Source: an uncultured Rhodoblastus sp.
GTDB taxonomy: Bacteria; Pseudomonadota; Alphaproteobacteria; Rhizobiales; Beijerinckiaceae
DNA: 58,664 bases
NCBI RefSeq assembly: GCF_903903185.1
Contig: NZ_CAIUXT010000140.1
Coordinates: forward strand, 1 to 58,664
Reading direction: 5' to 3'
The translations under genes were made by a program, and so were the position numbers. This document shows positions 25,530 through 34,654 of this stretch, piece after piece. The notes under the pieces are model-generated. The model ran no database searches. It was given only the letters and a program-made list of their open reading frames with translations, and had not been told where the DNA came from. Each line of letters begins with the position of its first letter. The stretch's first letter is position 1.

Positions 25530-28500
25530 TTATTGTGCCGCGGCCAAAAGCGCTGCGCCGTCTCGCTCATAGGGTCGCAGCGTCAACGCGATACCGCGCC
25601 CGTCGATCAGCTCCGCCGCCAGATCGTCGACCACGCCCGCTTGCGCCGTCGATTCCATCCCGCCGGCCTTGAGCCGATCGGCCTTGCGGCGCTCGATTTC
25701 CTTCAACGCCGAGCCTTTCGGGAAAACCGTCGCCAGCCGGCGAAGCGCCTCTTCAAAGCCCAGGGCGCTGTAGAGACGATTGCGCAACGCGCTGTCGCCG
25801 GGCGTCGTCGAATGCGCCCACAGCTCGACCGGCCCCAACTGATTGACCAGCACCTGCTCGTATTTGGCGTTGTCCACCTGAAGGACAAACAGAAACGGCG
25901 CGCCGTTTGGACCGGGCCCATGGAGTCCATGCCGAACCACCTGGGCCGCGCCCTCGGATAGATTGAACCGCTCGATCGCCTGTTCGGCTTCTTTTTCATC
26001 GCCGACGGCCAGGATAAAGCGCCCGGTCGATTGCGCGAGGATCGAATCGCTCATGTCGCCGAGGCGTTGGCTCGAAAAGCCAAGCTGGACATTGTGCTTG
26101 CGGCCCTCGCGCGCATCGAGCTGGGCTTGAGCCTGCACCAGTTCGCTGCCTCGGGTTCGATGCCATTCGTCATAGTCAAGACGCTTGACCGATTCGTAAA
26201 CTTCCTGAAAGCGTTTGGCGTGATACGGCCGAACGAACTCCGGGACGTAGCGAAGATAGTCCGGCTTCAGGAAGAAGTTTCTTGCGAGGATGTGCCGGCC
26301 CAAAAGATACATGATCTCGGTCTGGCGATTGGCCGCCGCCGAGCCGGTCGGCGCCACTTCCTGCAGATCGAGCACGATGATGCGCGCCGAGCCAAAGTCG
26401 AGCCGGGTGGGCTGGTTGAGCGTCGGAAAGCGCCGAATGGCGTCACGAATATAGCGGTCGAAAAGCTGCGACGCCGTCTCGGCGGTCAATTCGATCTTCA
26501 ATGATTCGAACAGATCGACCACCTGTTCGGAGCGCGCCGCGACGATCAGATCCTCGAGCACCGGCACCGCATGCCGTTGCGCAATTTCCGCCAGACGGTA
26601 TTCACCGCTTTCGCAAAGCGCCGTCACCACGTCACGCCATATCGGATATTCCGGATGGAGTTGGATGCGATGGCTGTCGAGCGCGGCGTCGACGAGTGGT
26701 TCGACCCCCGGCACATATCGTTTCGGGGTGCCGCCGGGAACGTCCTTGCATCGCCGATAGGCCTCGTCGACCACCAGCTTGATCATCTGCGTCAAACCCT
26801 CGAACGGCTTCGACGTGTCCGCCGGAAGGGTCAAGAGCGACAGAAACGTTTCAAGGAACGCGCGTTCGAGCGGCAGCGGATCTTCGCAGCCGACCTGCAG
26901 GTCGAACACGTTGAACTCGTAGCCGGCCGCGAAATGCATGGTCACGTAAATCGCCTCGTGCTCGCGCTCCGGGCCGAGTTTTTCCCGGATCAACCTTACA
27001 AATCCTTCAGCCGATGGCCCAATGTCGAGCTTGCCGATCAGCGGAAGTTTGGGCTCGGAGCCGCCAAGCACGGCGGACGACAGGCACAGACCGAGATTGA
27101 TCGTGTTGGCGATCACGGACTTGCCCGAGCCCGGCGGCGCGACAAAAATGTCGATCACCACCGGCCGTTTCGATCCGCCCGCCGGGTCATAGGGCCAGAT
27201 GGCGCCGGACGGCAGCCGGAACAGCACGCTCCCTTCGGTCCACGGAGAAATCGTGTGGTTCCAGGGCAGCATGGGGAGCGCCTGGCCAAGAAGAGCCAGC
27301 GACGGATTTCCCGTCGAGGCGAGGGCGATGCCCGGCACCGTACCCATCACACCGTCGAGAGGGTCTCCGGCGATGCGCGCCGACTTGCATCCGCCCCAAC
27401 CCTCGATCCTTTGCGCCAGCGTCGAGGAGCGCCTTCGCAGGGCGCGCGTTTCGCCCGCCTTGGCCCAGGTCGCGAAAGAGGCCCGGAGCTTGACCGAAAT
27501 ATGATTGTTTTGTTCTCGCGCCGCCCGCAAAGCAGCGAAACCGCGCTGCAAATCCCGGTTTTGCGGAAAAATGGCCAAAAACGACGCGCCGATTTCCTTC
27601 ATCGCCAATCCAGACTGACCGCCGCCTTCGAGAATGAAACAGCATCGCCAGGGAACCCTGTCCTGACCAAGGGTCGCGGCGAGTTCAACGAAGGGCCTCG
27701 GATCCTCCGGGCCGATCATCAAATCGACAGGCGCATATTCATAGGCGCCCATCTCTACCACCTGGCCGCCGCTCGTCACCGCGTCCTCATGGAAAAACTG
27801 ACTACGCAACGACGGCCAAAGAAGCCCCTCCCTGGACGGAGTTTTGACGTCGTCTTCCGGCATCCGGGACATGACCTTGTCGCCGATCAGGACCGGCTGC
27901 CATGCCGAGCCCGCCGTCTCGCGATACATGGCTTCACGCGCCAGAACCAAAGCTTCGCGCGCGCTCATCTCGGTCGCGTTGACGTCGATGCCTCGCAACG
28001 CCTGAGACACGCGGCTCACGAACCCGTCATGATGGGCCGCCATCAACTCGGAGCGCATGAAGAATCGCTGCGCGTCGCCGATCGCCGGAACTTGTCGTGC
28101 GGCTGAAGCGCGCTCCTCCTTCATCTGCTTGACTTCTTCCTTGGTGAGGACGGCTCTGCGCGTCCACAAGATCAGGCACGACGCCTCCCAGCGCATCGTC
28201 GTGGCCCACAACCTGGCGCGCTCATCCAGGAGATCGCCGAGATCGAGCCCGAGTTCCTTGCCGACCTTGCGGCAGGAGGCGAGACTGACGCGCTCGATTT
28301 CCGATTCGGCCATTTCGGGATCGGAAAGATACCAGCCGACAATCGCGTGGCCTTTGCTTTCCAGCGTTCCGGACAGTTCGACGCGCAACGATTCCGAGAG
28401 GCGTTCGATGTCTTTGCGTGTCGCGATACGCTTCATTCCGCCGACGCGAATGAAGCTCAAATAGTCACCCTGCTTCGTGATCAACGCGTCGCCGTGCGTC

Positions 28501-28580
28501 GTCTCGACGTCGAAGTAGCCGGCCAGCGGTTGTTTCAGCGCCAACGAAATGCTTGCCAAAAATCGAGAGATCGCATTCAC
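25530..28580 (-). CDS. dotO: DotO/IcmB/TraU-type AAA ATPase
   Basis: A 1016-residue protein from the GTG at 28580, where the conserved N-terminus begins (NAISRFLASISLALKQPLAG, YFDVETTHGDALITKQGDYL). It is a VirB4-like ATPase: the motor has Walker A FVAPPGSGKSVIANTINLGL near residue 480 and Walker B RIIVLDLQEVAPTGS further on, then a late arginine-rich sensor region. It energises the inner-membrane complex together with DotB. Longer readings to 28907 overlap dotN and are not conserved. Last gene of the dotP-dotN-dotO unit. Confidence 0.92.
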   Translation of the reverse strand: MNAISRFLASISLALKQPLAGYFDVETTHGDALITKQGDYLSFIRVGGMKRIATRKDIERLSESLRVELSGTLESKGHAIVGWYLSDPEMAESEIERVSLASCRKVGKELGLDLGDLLDERARLWATTMRWEASCLILWTRRAVLTKEEVKQMKEERASAARQVPAIGDAQRFFMRSELMAAHHDGFVSRVSQALRGIDVNATEMSAREALVLAREAMYRETAGSAWQPVLIGDKVMSRMPEDDVKTPSREGLLWPSLRSQFFHEDAVTSGGQVVEMGAYEYAPVDLMIGPEDPRPFVELAATLGQDRVPWRCCFILEGGGQSGLAMKEIGASFLAIFPQNRDLQRGFAALRAAREQNNHISVKLRASFATWAKAGETRALRRRSSTLAQRIEGWGGCKSARIAGDPLDGVMGTVPGIALASTGNPSLALLGQALPMLPWNHTISPWTEGSVLFRLPSGAIWPYDPAGGSKRPVVIDIFVAPPGSGKSVIANTINLGLCLSSAVLGGSEPKLPLIGKLDIGPSAEGFVRLIREKLGPEREHEAIYVTMHFAAGYEFNVFDLQVGCEDPLPLERAFLETFLSLLTLPADTSKPFEGLTQMIKLVVDEAYRRCKDVPGGTPKRYVPGVEPLVDAALDSHRIQLHPEYPIWRDVVTALCESGEYRLAEIAQRHAVPVLEDLIVAARSEQVVDLFESLKIELTAETASQLFDRYIRDAIRRFPTLNQPTRLDFGSARIIVLDLQEVAPTGSAAANRQTEIMYLLGRHILARNFFLKPDYLRYVPEFVRPYHAKRFQEVYESVKRLDYDEWHRTRGSELVQAQAQLDAREGRKHNVQLGFSSQRLGDMSDSILAQSTGRFILAVGDEKEAEQAIERFNLSEGAAQVVRHGLHGPGPNGAPFLFVLQVDNAKYEQVLVNQLGPVELWAHSTTPGDSALRNRLYSALGFEEALRRLATVFPKGSALKEIERRKADRLKAGGMESTAQAGVVDDLAAELIDGRGIALTLRPYERDGAALLAAAQ

Positions 28581-28599
28581 GGCCCTATCCTCCAAAGTC

Positions 28600-29166
28600 T
28601 CAAGAAAGAGTTTGCGGCGCCGCCTTGACGTTTCGGCCGAGCGGCATAAGGCGCACGCCATGAAGTCTGCGCGCCCGATCCGCATAGGTCTTGGCGTCCA
28701 CCCGCACGAGCGCTTGAGCCAACGCCTTGGGAGAAGACGACCCAAGCCGCGCCTCGACCTCCTCGATTCGACCGCGCAACGAGGCGATCGCGACCAGCGC
28801 TTCGCGCGCCTCGACAGGGATAAATTCTTCGCCGGCCGCCGATCGTCCAACGCCCGCCAAATGCTGAAGGCCGTGTTTAGCGAGCCGGCGATGGCACTCA
28901 TGAACAATCGCGATCAACGCCGCTTGGGTCAGCTCGGGCAACCAGATCAGAACCGTTTCTTCATCGATGCCCGGCCGGTCGAGGCGCCTCACCAGAATAC
29001 AAAATGGACAGGCCCCATCGGCGTCCAGAAAAGAAGAAGGCTCCTGTGGTTTTGCAGGGGCAGCGCAAAACCGACAGGAGCCTTCGCGGGCGGCGCTGTC
29101 TTGCCGAATGCTACCCGACCCGGTCGGGCGACGGACGGAAAGAACAAGCGGCGCCATTTTCGTCAT
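28600..29166 (-). CDS. dotN: DotN/IcmJ-like zinc-binding protein
   Basis: A 188-residue cytoplasmic protein. It begins with APLVLSVRRP, has a CRFC pair near residue 31 and a CPFC pair near residue 53 (putative zinc site), then VLIWLPELTQAALIAIVHEC. These match IcmJ/DotN, an adaptor of HNH-like fold that binds the C-terminus of DotL. The order dotN-dotO is the same as in Legionella (icmJ-icmB). It starts four bases after the dotP stop. Confidence 0.8.
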   Translation of the reverse strand: MTKMAPLVLSVRRPTGSGSIRQDSAAREGSCRFCAAPAKPQEPSSFLDADGACPFCILVRRLDRPGIDEETVLIWLPELTQAALIAIVHECHRRLAKHGLQHLAGVGRSAAGEEFIPVEAREALVAIASLRGRIEEVEARLGSSSPKALAQALVRVDAKTYADRARRLHGVRLMPLGRNVKAAPQTLS

Positions 29167-29170
29167 GCTC

Positions 29171-29590
29171 TTACTGGAAGCTCACGACGCCTGCGGTGCT
29201 GGTGATCGACGCGGCGGCGCCGGTCGCGGTCTGGGCTGCCTTGTTGATCCACGAGCCGCCAGTGACGAGCAGACCGCAGAGCACAAGACCGGCGACGCCC
29301 TGGACCACCTTGCCGCCTTCGCGGTTTTCCGGCTGGCGGGATTGCCAGAGCGCCCAGGCGCCGAAGACGAAGGTGATCAGAGCGCCGACATACATCGCCG
29401 TTGAGGCGACGGTGCCGCCCGCCGTGGAGGCTTCCTGCGCCATCGTCCCCATCTGAGCGCCGATCGTGCCGCCGGCGGCCTGCGCGAACGCCGCGTGAGC
29501 CGAGACCAAGGCGAGTCCGACGCCGGCCGACACGCCGGGAGCGATACGGGCGCCGAGTTTGCTGAATTTGAAAATGACCGAATGTTTCAC
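29171..29590 (-). CDS. dotP: DotP/IcmD/TraR-like membrane protein
   Basis: A 139-residue protein from the GTG at 29590 (AGGAG seven bases upstream). The signal-like N-terminal helix is followed by AQAAGGTIGAQMGTMAQEAS and two membrane helices (STAMYVGALITFVFGAWALW, VVQGVAGLVLCGLLVTGGSW). Size and pattern fit IcmD/DotP. First gene of its unit; the 11-bp motif is unusually far upstream (71 bases). Confidence 0.82.
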   Translation of the reverse strand: MKHSVIFKFSKLGARIAPGVSAGVGLALVSAHAAFAQAAGGTIGAQMGTMAQEASTAGGTVASTAMYVGALITFVFGAWALWQSRQPENREGGKVVQGVAGLVLCGLLVTGGSWINKAAQTATGAAASITSTAGVVSFQ

Positions 29591-29661
29591 GTGATGACTC
29601 CTGATTTTATGAGGCGAGGAAGTCGCTGTTGTCCCCCTCGCATTCGACTGTCTCGAAAAAC

Positions 29662-29672
29662 GGCGCGAACTC
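29662..29672 (-). promoter_or_regulatory. Transfer-regulon motif, site 3 (before dotP)
   Basis: Sense-strand GAGTTCGCGCC, 71 nt before the dotP GTG and 14 bases past the dotE stop. Confidence 0.65.
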
Positions 29673-29685
29673 GATCGGAAAAAAT

Positions 29686-30222
29686 TCACGCGGTCTGAAA
29701 AATCTGTGTGAGCCAGGTTGTGACCGTCACGATATTGATGAGCATCACACCAAAAACGAACTGAACGCAGCAACCTCCCTGCGTCCGGTTGTTCTGACCG
29801 TTGACGATCGCTCGCCACGCGATCATGGCGAAGAGACAGGCAAGAGCGCCAAAGCTTTGGAAAAAGCCCTGAAACAGCGTCACCACGTTCACGATGGCGT
29901 CGCCAGGCCCATTGCCGAGGACAGCGCTGGCGGTCGGCGGCGAATAGCTCGTCAATGCGCCAATCGAGACGGTCAGATTGGTCCCCGCGCTACCGTTGGC
30001 CAGGGTGAGCACCTGATCGAAGCTCGCAAAAGCGCCCGACAGAATGAGGGACACGAGCGGGATCCATGGCCGCCCGTGGAACGGATTCGTCGGATCGCTC
30101 TGCATCCAGAAGCCCCAGGCGGCGAACAGAAAGCAGAACAGCGCCATCAAATAGCAAATCGTCGGGATAAAAATTGCAATCGCGTTTCCGACGTCGCCGG
30201 CGAAATTGACCAATCCCTGCAT
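29686..30222 (-). CDS. dotE: DotE/IcmC-like membrane protein
   Basis: A 178-residue protein from the ATG at 30222 with four membrane helices (about 9-36, 53-75, 107-132, 145-170). It carries VNFAGDVGNAIAIFIPTICY at the start and RPWIPLVSLILSGAFASFDQ after helix 1, as in the IcmC/DotE and DotV family (TraQ in IncI). DotE and DotV are related, so the assignment to one of them is by position, between dotF and dotP. Starts 14 bases after dotF. Confidence 0.8.
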   Translation of the reverse strand: MQGLVNFAGDVGNAIAIFIPTICYLMALFCFLFAAWGFWMQSDPTNPFHGRPWIPLVSLILSGAFASFDQVLTLANGSAGTNLTVSIGALTSYSPPTASAVLGNGPGDAIVNVVTLFQGFFQSFGALACLFAMIAWRAIVNGQNNRTQGGCCVQFVFGVMLINIVTVTTWLTQIFQTA

Positions 30223-30236
30223 GGACGTCTTCCTTC

Positions 30237-31640
30237 CTATTGAATGACGCCGCCGGCGGTCACGACCACCCACGCCTGCCCGCGCTGTTCGATCTTGCTG
30301 ACGCGGCCCCAGCCCGGAACGATTGCCCCCGGCGTGACCTCCAGGGGCCGCTCATTGCCGCCAGTGCCGAGCATGGCGAGACTGGGCGACGCCGCCTGCA
30401 CCCGGTAAGGCCGTTTGTCGTCCACGCTCTCGGCCGGAACCGGCGCAGATCCCGTCTTCAAGACAATCCGCGCCGGCGGCGTTTTTGCCTCCGCAGGACT
30501 GGCCACGGCCAGCGACTGGACATGCCGCGCATCCTGCGCCCTCGCCGCCCCATCGAGCTGAACACTCGCTTCAGCCAGGGCCATGCGCCGCTGAAGATCG
30601 GCGAAATGCTCCTCCGTTCCCGTCGACAGTTTTGTCTGCACGCTCTCAAGCCTGTTGATCTGGAGGTTGAGATGGGCGACCAGCGCCGCCAGTTGCGTCA
30701 CGCGCTCGAGCAACGCGGTTTGCGACCGCATCGCCTCGAGACCTTCCTGCTGGCTCAACGCCGGTTCCTTCACCGGTGCGACCTGGCCGCGAGCCACAAC
30801 GCCGGCTTCCGCCACGCCCTGTTGGAGAGCCGCTTCGACAATCGGCTTCACCGCCGCTTTTCCCGCCGGCTCACCTGGCGCTCCATCAAGCAGAGCGGCA
30901 GGCGACTCCGCGTTCGCCTTTTCTGCAACTGCCTGCGCCGACGCCGGCTTCTGCGCGCCGTCATCGAGCCGCACCCTCTTCTCCTCAACCGGTGTGGGGG
31001 CGGCGTCCTTCGCCGCCAGCGGAGCGTCCTGCGGCTTGAGCGCCATAATCTCCTGCAACGGATCGCCAAATTTCTTCGACGGACGCTCCGGCGCCGACGT
31101 GATCTCGGGCTTGGGCAAAGACGCGAGAGAAGCCGCTGGCGCCAACAGCGTTTGCTGTCCCGCCATTCCCTGTTCCGAAACCGGGGGCCTGGTCGCGGTC
31201 GACGGCCAAAGCGCCACGCCGGCCGTCGCGGCGACGACTGCAACCGCCGCCAGGCCGCCCAGCAACACACGCGGTTCGGTCTTCTTTTTGGGACTGGCCT
31301 TCCCCTCGGCCTCGGCTTGGGCCTCGTTACCTTCGCGTTCTTCCAAGCGCGCTCCGACGCCGCTTTGCCCGGCGCTTTCAGACGCGTCGAAGTCCACGAC
31401 ATCATGCCCTTCCGGCCTCGTGGTCTTCTTGCGACCGAAGGCGTCACGAATATTCACCAGGACGCCTCCAAGACCGCGGCTTACGTCCGGCTTTTTCTCG
31501 TCCCTGCCCTCGCCCTCGACAAGCGTGATTTCTGGCGCGGCCTCACCCGGAAGGCCGATCGGCGCCTCGACGTCGATATGAATTTCTCGATCGCTATCCT
31601 CTCGATCAGGTTGCTGGCGAAAATTCGGTTGCGGATTCAT
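30237..31640 (-). CDS. dotF: DotF/IcmG (TraP)-like protein
   Basis: A 467-residue bitopic protein: a ~145-residue charged cytoplasmic N-terminus, one membrane helix (VLLGGLAAVAVVAATAGVAL), a low-complexity Ala/Pro linker, a coiled coil at about 345-385 (LAALVAHLNLQINRLESVQT), and a C-terminal domain with YRVQAASPSLAML and VPGWGRVSKIEQRGQAWVVV, typical of TraP/DotF. DotF links core and coupling complexes in Legionella. First gene of its unit; motif 41 bases upstream. Confidence 0.82.
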   Translation of the reverse strand: MNPQPNFRQQPDREDSDREIHIDVEAPIGLPGEAAPEITLVEGEGRDEKKPDVSRGLGGVLVNIRDAFGRKKTTRPEGHDVVDFDASESAGQSGVGARLEEREGNEAQAEAEGKASPKKKTEPRVLLGGLAAVAVVAATAGVALWPSTATRPPVSEQGMAGQQTLLAPAASLASLPKPEITSAPERPSKKFGDPLQEIMALKPQDAPLAAKDAAPTPVEEKRVRLDDGAQKPASAQAVAEKANAESPAALLDGAPGEPAGKAAVKPIVEAALQQGVAEAGVVARGQVAPVKEPALSQQEGLEAMRSQTALLERVTQLAALVAHLNLQINRLESVQTKLSTGTEEHFADLQRRMALAEASVQLDGAARAQDARHVQSLAVASPAEAKTPPARIVLKTGSAPVPAESVDDKRPYRVQAASPSLAMLGTGGNERPLEVTPGAIVPGWGRVSKIEQRGQAWVVVTAGGVIQ

Positions 31641-31681
31641 GACATGCTCCTTTGATGCGAGTTCACAGGATGGCAAGGTTT

Positions 31682-31692
31682 GGCGCGAATAC
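31682..31692 (-). promoter_or_regulatory. Transfer-regulon motif, site 4 (before dotF)
   Basis: Sense-strand GTATTCGCGCC, 41 nt before the dotF ATG and directly after the hairpin terminator at 31702-31731. Confidence 0.6.
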
Positions 31693-31701
31693 ACGCAACA
31701 A

Positions 31702-31731
31702 AAAACCGGCAACCCTTTGACTGCCGGTTTT
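31702..31731 (-). terminator. Rho-independent terminator after dotG
   Basis: Arms 31702-31711 and 31722-31731 (10 bp, AAAACCGGCA type) with a 10-nt loop; on the minus strand the stem is followed by TTTTTTG. It separates the dotI-H-G unit from the dotF-E unit. Confidence 0.75.
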
Positions 31732-31761
31732 CGCTCTCACATTCGTCCCGATGAGACCGGA

Positions 31762-33015
31762 TTACTTTTGCACGACATTATCGAGAAACATGACGCCCAC
31801 ACCGATGTTGGCGTCGAGATGAATGGTCGGTCCCTTGGGAGTTGACTGGGTAAGCTCATGGCCTACCGCGCTAGCCGCCGCGCCGGCGGCGATCCACCCC
31901 TGTTGAGCCACGGACATCCGCCCGATCACCGACGTCGTCGAGCCATAGGGCGAGACGGTTGTCGACGTGTTGCTCATCGACGCCGCCTGCCCGATGCCTT
32001 GAATAAAGGCCGCCGCCGCCGGCAAAGCAAAGCGCTCCACATAGTGCTGATCGATATTCGACGCGACCGAGGTCTCCATCGAATCCGGCGCCACAACGAG
32101 GCCCGCGACTTCGAGCGGCTCCCCATGATGCTCGACTCTCGAAATACGCACGACCAGCCGGTCATTTCCGGATTTCGTAAAAGTACCGATCATCCGATCG
32201 CCCATGAGCGGTCCGGTGTCGGCCTCGAGCACAATGGGGCCACCCGAATCCGAATTCACGGAAAGAACCGTGTGCGCATAGACGCCGCGTCCGGCCGGCA
32301 CCAGCAACTTGCCCTTGTTGGGCCCCGCGTTGGAAACCGCCTCGCGCCCGGTCTGAACACGCGCCGCCGACTCCCGTTCCTCCTGAATGCGCTCCGGCAG
32401 CACCACGGTCGTTCGCATCGGCTGAATGTCCCATTGCGCCATCATAGTGTCATACGCCTTGCGGCGCTCCGGCGTCAGACCCGGATCGGCGTTTGGATCC
32501 GGCGTCGTCATCGACACTTTCTGAACTTTCGGCGCGTCGTCGAACATTTCGTCTTGCCGTAGCGCAGGCGCCGGCTTCTCGGGCGGCGTGTATAAAGGCG
32601 CAGAAGGCATTACCATATGAATTGCAGGCGCAGGCTGTTCCGCGACATCGGGCTTTTCCAAACCGACTTCGTGCACGGACATTGGCTGCGATCCGGGCAT
32701 CGACGGCGTGTAGGATTTGGCTTGAACCTCAGCCTTCTCCGCTTCCGCATTCGCATGCAGGACCCGAAGCTTTTCCTGCGCCGGAGTGCTGTTGAGACCG
32801 CCCGGCAGAAGGTTCATCGATTGCATTTTCGTAACCTGCGAATCGTTTTTCTTGGCGTCACGCCGAATCGACAACACAACGACCAAACCGACCATCGCAA
32901 CCAAAGTGAAGGTGATCGCGATGAGCCTCGCCGGACCTCCTTTTCCCGCGCTGCTTAGGAAACCAGGCTTGAGGCGTCGAACCGATGTTGGCTCCGAAGA
33001 CGGGGTATGGGTCAT
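31762..33015 (-). CDS. dotG: DotG/IcmE/TraO-like channel protein
   Basis: A 417-residue inner-membrane-anchored protein with one helix at about residues 30-50 (ARLIAITFTLVAMVGLVVVL) and a VirB10-like C-terminal domain: LLVPAGRGVYAHTVLSVNSD, SGGPIVLEADTGPLMGDRMI, and IHLDANIGVGVMFLDNVVQK. DotG forms the central channel. It lacks the long pentapeptide-repeat region of Legionella DotG and matches the short TraO form of IncI plasmids. Overlaps dotH by ATGA. Confidence 0.92.
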   Translation of the reverse strand: MTHTPSSEPTSVRRLKPGFLSSAGKGGPARLIAITFTLVAMVGLVVVLSIRRDAKKNDSQVTKMQSMNLLPGGLNSTPAQEKLRVLHANAEAEKAEVQAKSYTPSMPGSQPMSVHEVGLEKPDVAEQPAPAIHMVMPSAPLYTPPEKPAPALRQDEMFDDAPKVQKVSMTTPDPNADPGLTPERRKAYDTMMAQWDIQPMRTTVVLPERIQEERESAARVQTGREAVSNAGPNKGKLLVPAGRGVYAHTVLSVNSDSGGPIVLEADTGPLMGDRMIGTFTKSGNDRLVVRISRVEHHGEPLEVAGLVVAPDSMETSVASNIDQHYVERFALPAAAAFIQGIGQAASMSNTSTTVSPYGSTTSVIGRMSVAQQGWIAAGAAASAVGHELTQSTPKGPTIHLDANIGVGVMFLDNVVQK

Positions 33016-33953
33016 TGGCCGGGCTCCGAAAGCGAGGCGGAAACGGTCGAGCCGTTCTTCGACAGAAGAACGACCGGCGTCGATGGCAGCGAATAGACGG
33101 TGACGCCCCCTTCGGCCGCTTCCGAAGCGAACCATTCGGGCGAAACCAATTGATAGATCGTGCGGATCACCACCCGATCGCCGATCCTCCATGCCCTGAG
33201 ATCGTCCGGGCTCACGCCGGCGACATTGAGCGGCGCCGCGTCGGCGGGCGGCGCGCCCTGAAGCATCGACGTGAGGAAGGGCGAGGCCGTATCGGGCGCG
33301 GCCGGAGGGGCGACAGGGCCTCGCGCGTTCGGGCCGCGCTTGCCGACATGAACGGTGAGATCGGCGTCATAGACGCCTCCCCCGCTCACGAGCAAAAAGG
33401 AAACCGGCTTCGGCGCGTTCTTCAGATTGACCACCAGGCCGCCGCGTGGCTCGATCGAGGCCGGCGAAATCTGCAACACATTGCTGCCAACGGTCGGCGT
33501 GCAAACATAAAAACCTACCGTCGCCACGCCCGGACCGCCGCCGCCCGCCGGCGTCTGGCTGCAGGTCGACCCCCCTCCTCCGCCGGCCGGATTGGAATTC
33601 GTGTTCCATTCGATCGGCCAGGGTTCGCCCGTGTCGTCAAAAAACGAAATCGCCGTGGGATAGCCCTTCACCAGCCGAATGATCGGCGTCGTCTGACCCG
33701 GCGTGAAGCCGACATTGATTCGGGACGCTTGCGGCGCGGCCTGCTGGGTGTTAACCTCTTCCTGCGCGCGGCGCGTGTCGCCGACGCGCCTGCCGAGATC
33801 GCGGATCATGTCCGGCGTCAGAGGAATGTTTTCCTCGGCTTTCCCCGGGTGTCCAGCGCCGCCGGCGCCGATGGACGCGCTCTGTTGCGCCAACGCGGCG
33901 AACGGAACGATAAACCCCGCGCAAAGGGACAGGCAAAGAACGCTTGCTCTCAT
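33012..33953 (-). CDS. dotH: DotH/IcmK/TraN-like outer-membrane core protein
   Basis: A 313-residue exported protein (signal peptide about 1-22, ending ALAQQ). The N-terminal part has LTPDMIRDLGRRVGDTRRAQ, then the DotH core GQTTPIIRLVKGYPTAISFF, DDTGEPWPIEWN, NLKNAPKPVSFLLVSGG and VYDADLTVHVGKRGPNA. With DotC, DotD and DotG it makes the outer-membrane core. A Gly-rich, Cys-containing insertion (about 105-130) is not typical. Confidence 0.9.
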   Translation of the reverse strand: MRASVLCLSLCAGFIVPFAALAQQSASIGAGGAGHPGKAEENIPLTPDMIRDLGRRVGDTRRAQEEVNTQQAAPQASRINVGFTPGQTTPIIRLVKGYPTAISFFDDTGEPWPIEWNTNSNPAGGGGGSTCSQTPAGGGGPGVATVGFYVCTPTVGSNVLQISPASIEPRGGLVVNLKNAPKPVSFLLVSGGGVYDADLTVHVGKRGPNARGPVAPPAAPDTASPFLTSMLQGAPPADAAPLNVAGVSPDDLRAWRIGDRVVIRTIYQLVSPEWFASEAAEGGVTVYSLPSTPVVLLSKNGSTVSASLSEPGQ

Positions 33954-33967
33954 TTTTTGGTCCCCCT

Positions 33968-34597
33968 CTATTGCGATTTGGCGACGAGCTGGTCGACGAC
34001 CAGACCCTCGACGTGATCCTCGGCGTTGGTGCGCCTGACCAGTGCCGTCAGGATCATTTTTTGCGAATTGGCTTCCTGCGTGTTCTGACACGTCTGCACC
34101 ACCGGCACTTGCACCTGATAGGCAAGCGCCCCGGCTTCGAACAAGGTTTCGGTGATGATCGCCGCGCGCTGTTGCTGTGCAAAACAAAGCAACATGCCCT
34201 TTTTCATGGCCTCGTAATTGCCGCTGGCGATATAGCTTGAGGCAAAAGAACGCCAGCCGCTTGCCGAGAATTTACGTCCGGCCCGGTTCAATTGCTCCGC
34301 GTAATCGTGATAATTCACGTTATAGGGCGCAAGGATGGCGGTAACCGTCCAGTTGAGCAATTGCGTGTCGTCCATGATCGGACTGTCGACAGGCTTCACC
34401 TCTTTGGGCGGATTCTTCCCGTCGATGACGAAATATTTCGGCGTCGGCGGATTGGCCCACAGATAGGCGTCGTGGGCGACAAAGGCGGTAAGCAGCGCTC
34501 CAAGCCCCATCACAAGAACAAGACTCTTGTTGACGAGACCCGCCTGAAAGTCGGGATCGGAAAGTTTTCGCATGATGGCAGCGTTCTGGTTGTCCAT
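33968..34597 (-). CDS. dotI: DotI/IcmL/TraM-like protein
   Basis: A 209-residue bitopic protein: one membrane helix (residues ~24-42, KSLVLVMGLGALLTAFVAHD) and a periplasmic NTF2-like domain with KYFVIDGKNPPKEVKPV, LLNWTVTAILAPYNVNYHDY, and SGWRSFASSYIASGN, matching IcmL/DotI and TraM. ATG at 34597 has GAGGG upstream. First gene of the dotI-H-G unit. Confidence 0.93.
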   Translation of the reverse strand: MDNQNAAIMRKLSDPDFQAGLVNKSLVLVMGLGALLTAFVAHDAYLWANPPTPKYFVIDGKNPPKEVKPVDSPIMDDTQLLNWTVTAILAPYNVNYHDYAEQLNRAGRKFSASGWRSFASSYIASGNYEAMKKGMLLCFAQQQRAAIITETLFEAGALAYQVQVPVVQTCQNTQEANSQKMILTALVRRTNAEDHVEGLVVDQLVAKSQ

Positions 34598-34618
34598 GGA
34601 TCAACCCTCGGCGTTGAC

Positions 34619-34629
34619 GGCGCGAACTC
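34619..34629 (-). promoter_or_regulatory. Transfer-regulon motif, site 5 (before dotI)
   Basis: Sense-strand GAGTTCGCGCC, 21 nt before the chosen dotI ATG (45 nt before an alternative in-frame ATG at 34573). Confidence 0.65.
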
Positions 34630-34654
34630 GAACGATTATTTTCGATTATTCTCT

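Noticed and set aside
28600..28907. N-terminal extension of DotO overlapping dotN
   Set aside because: The extension is Arg-rich, lies inside dotN in another frame, and the conserved DotO start coincides with the GTG at 28580.
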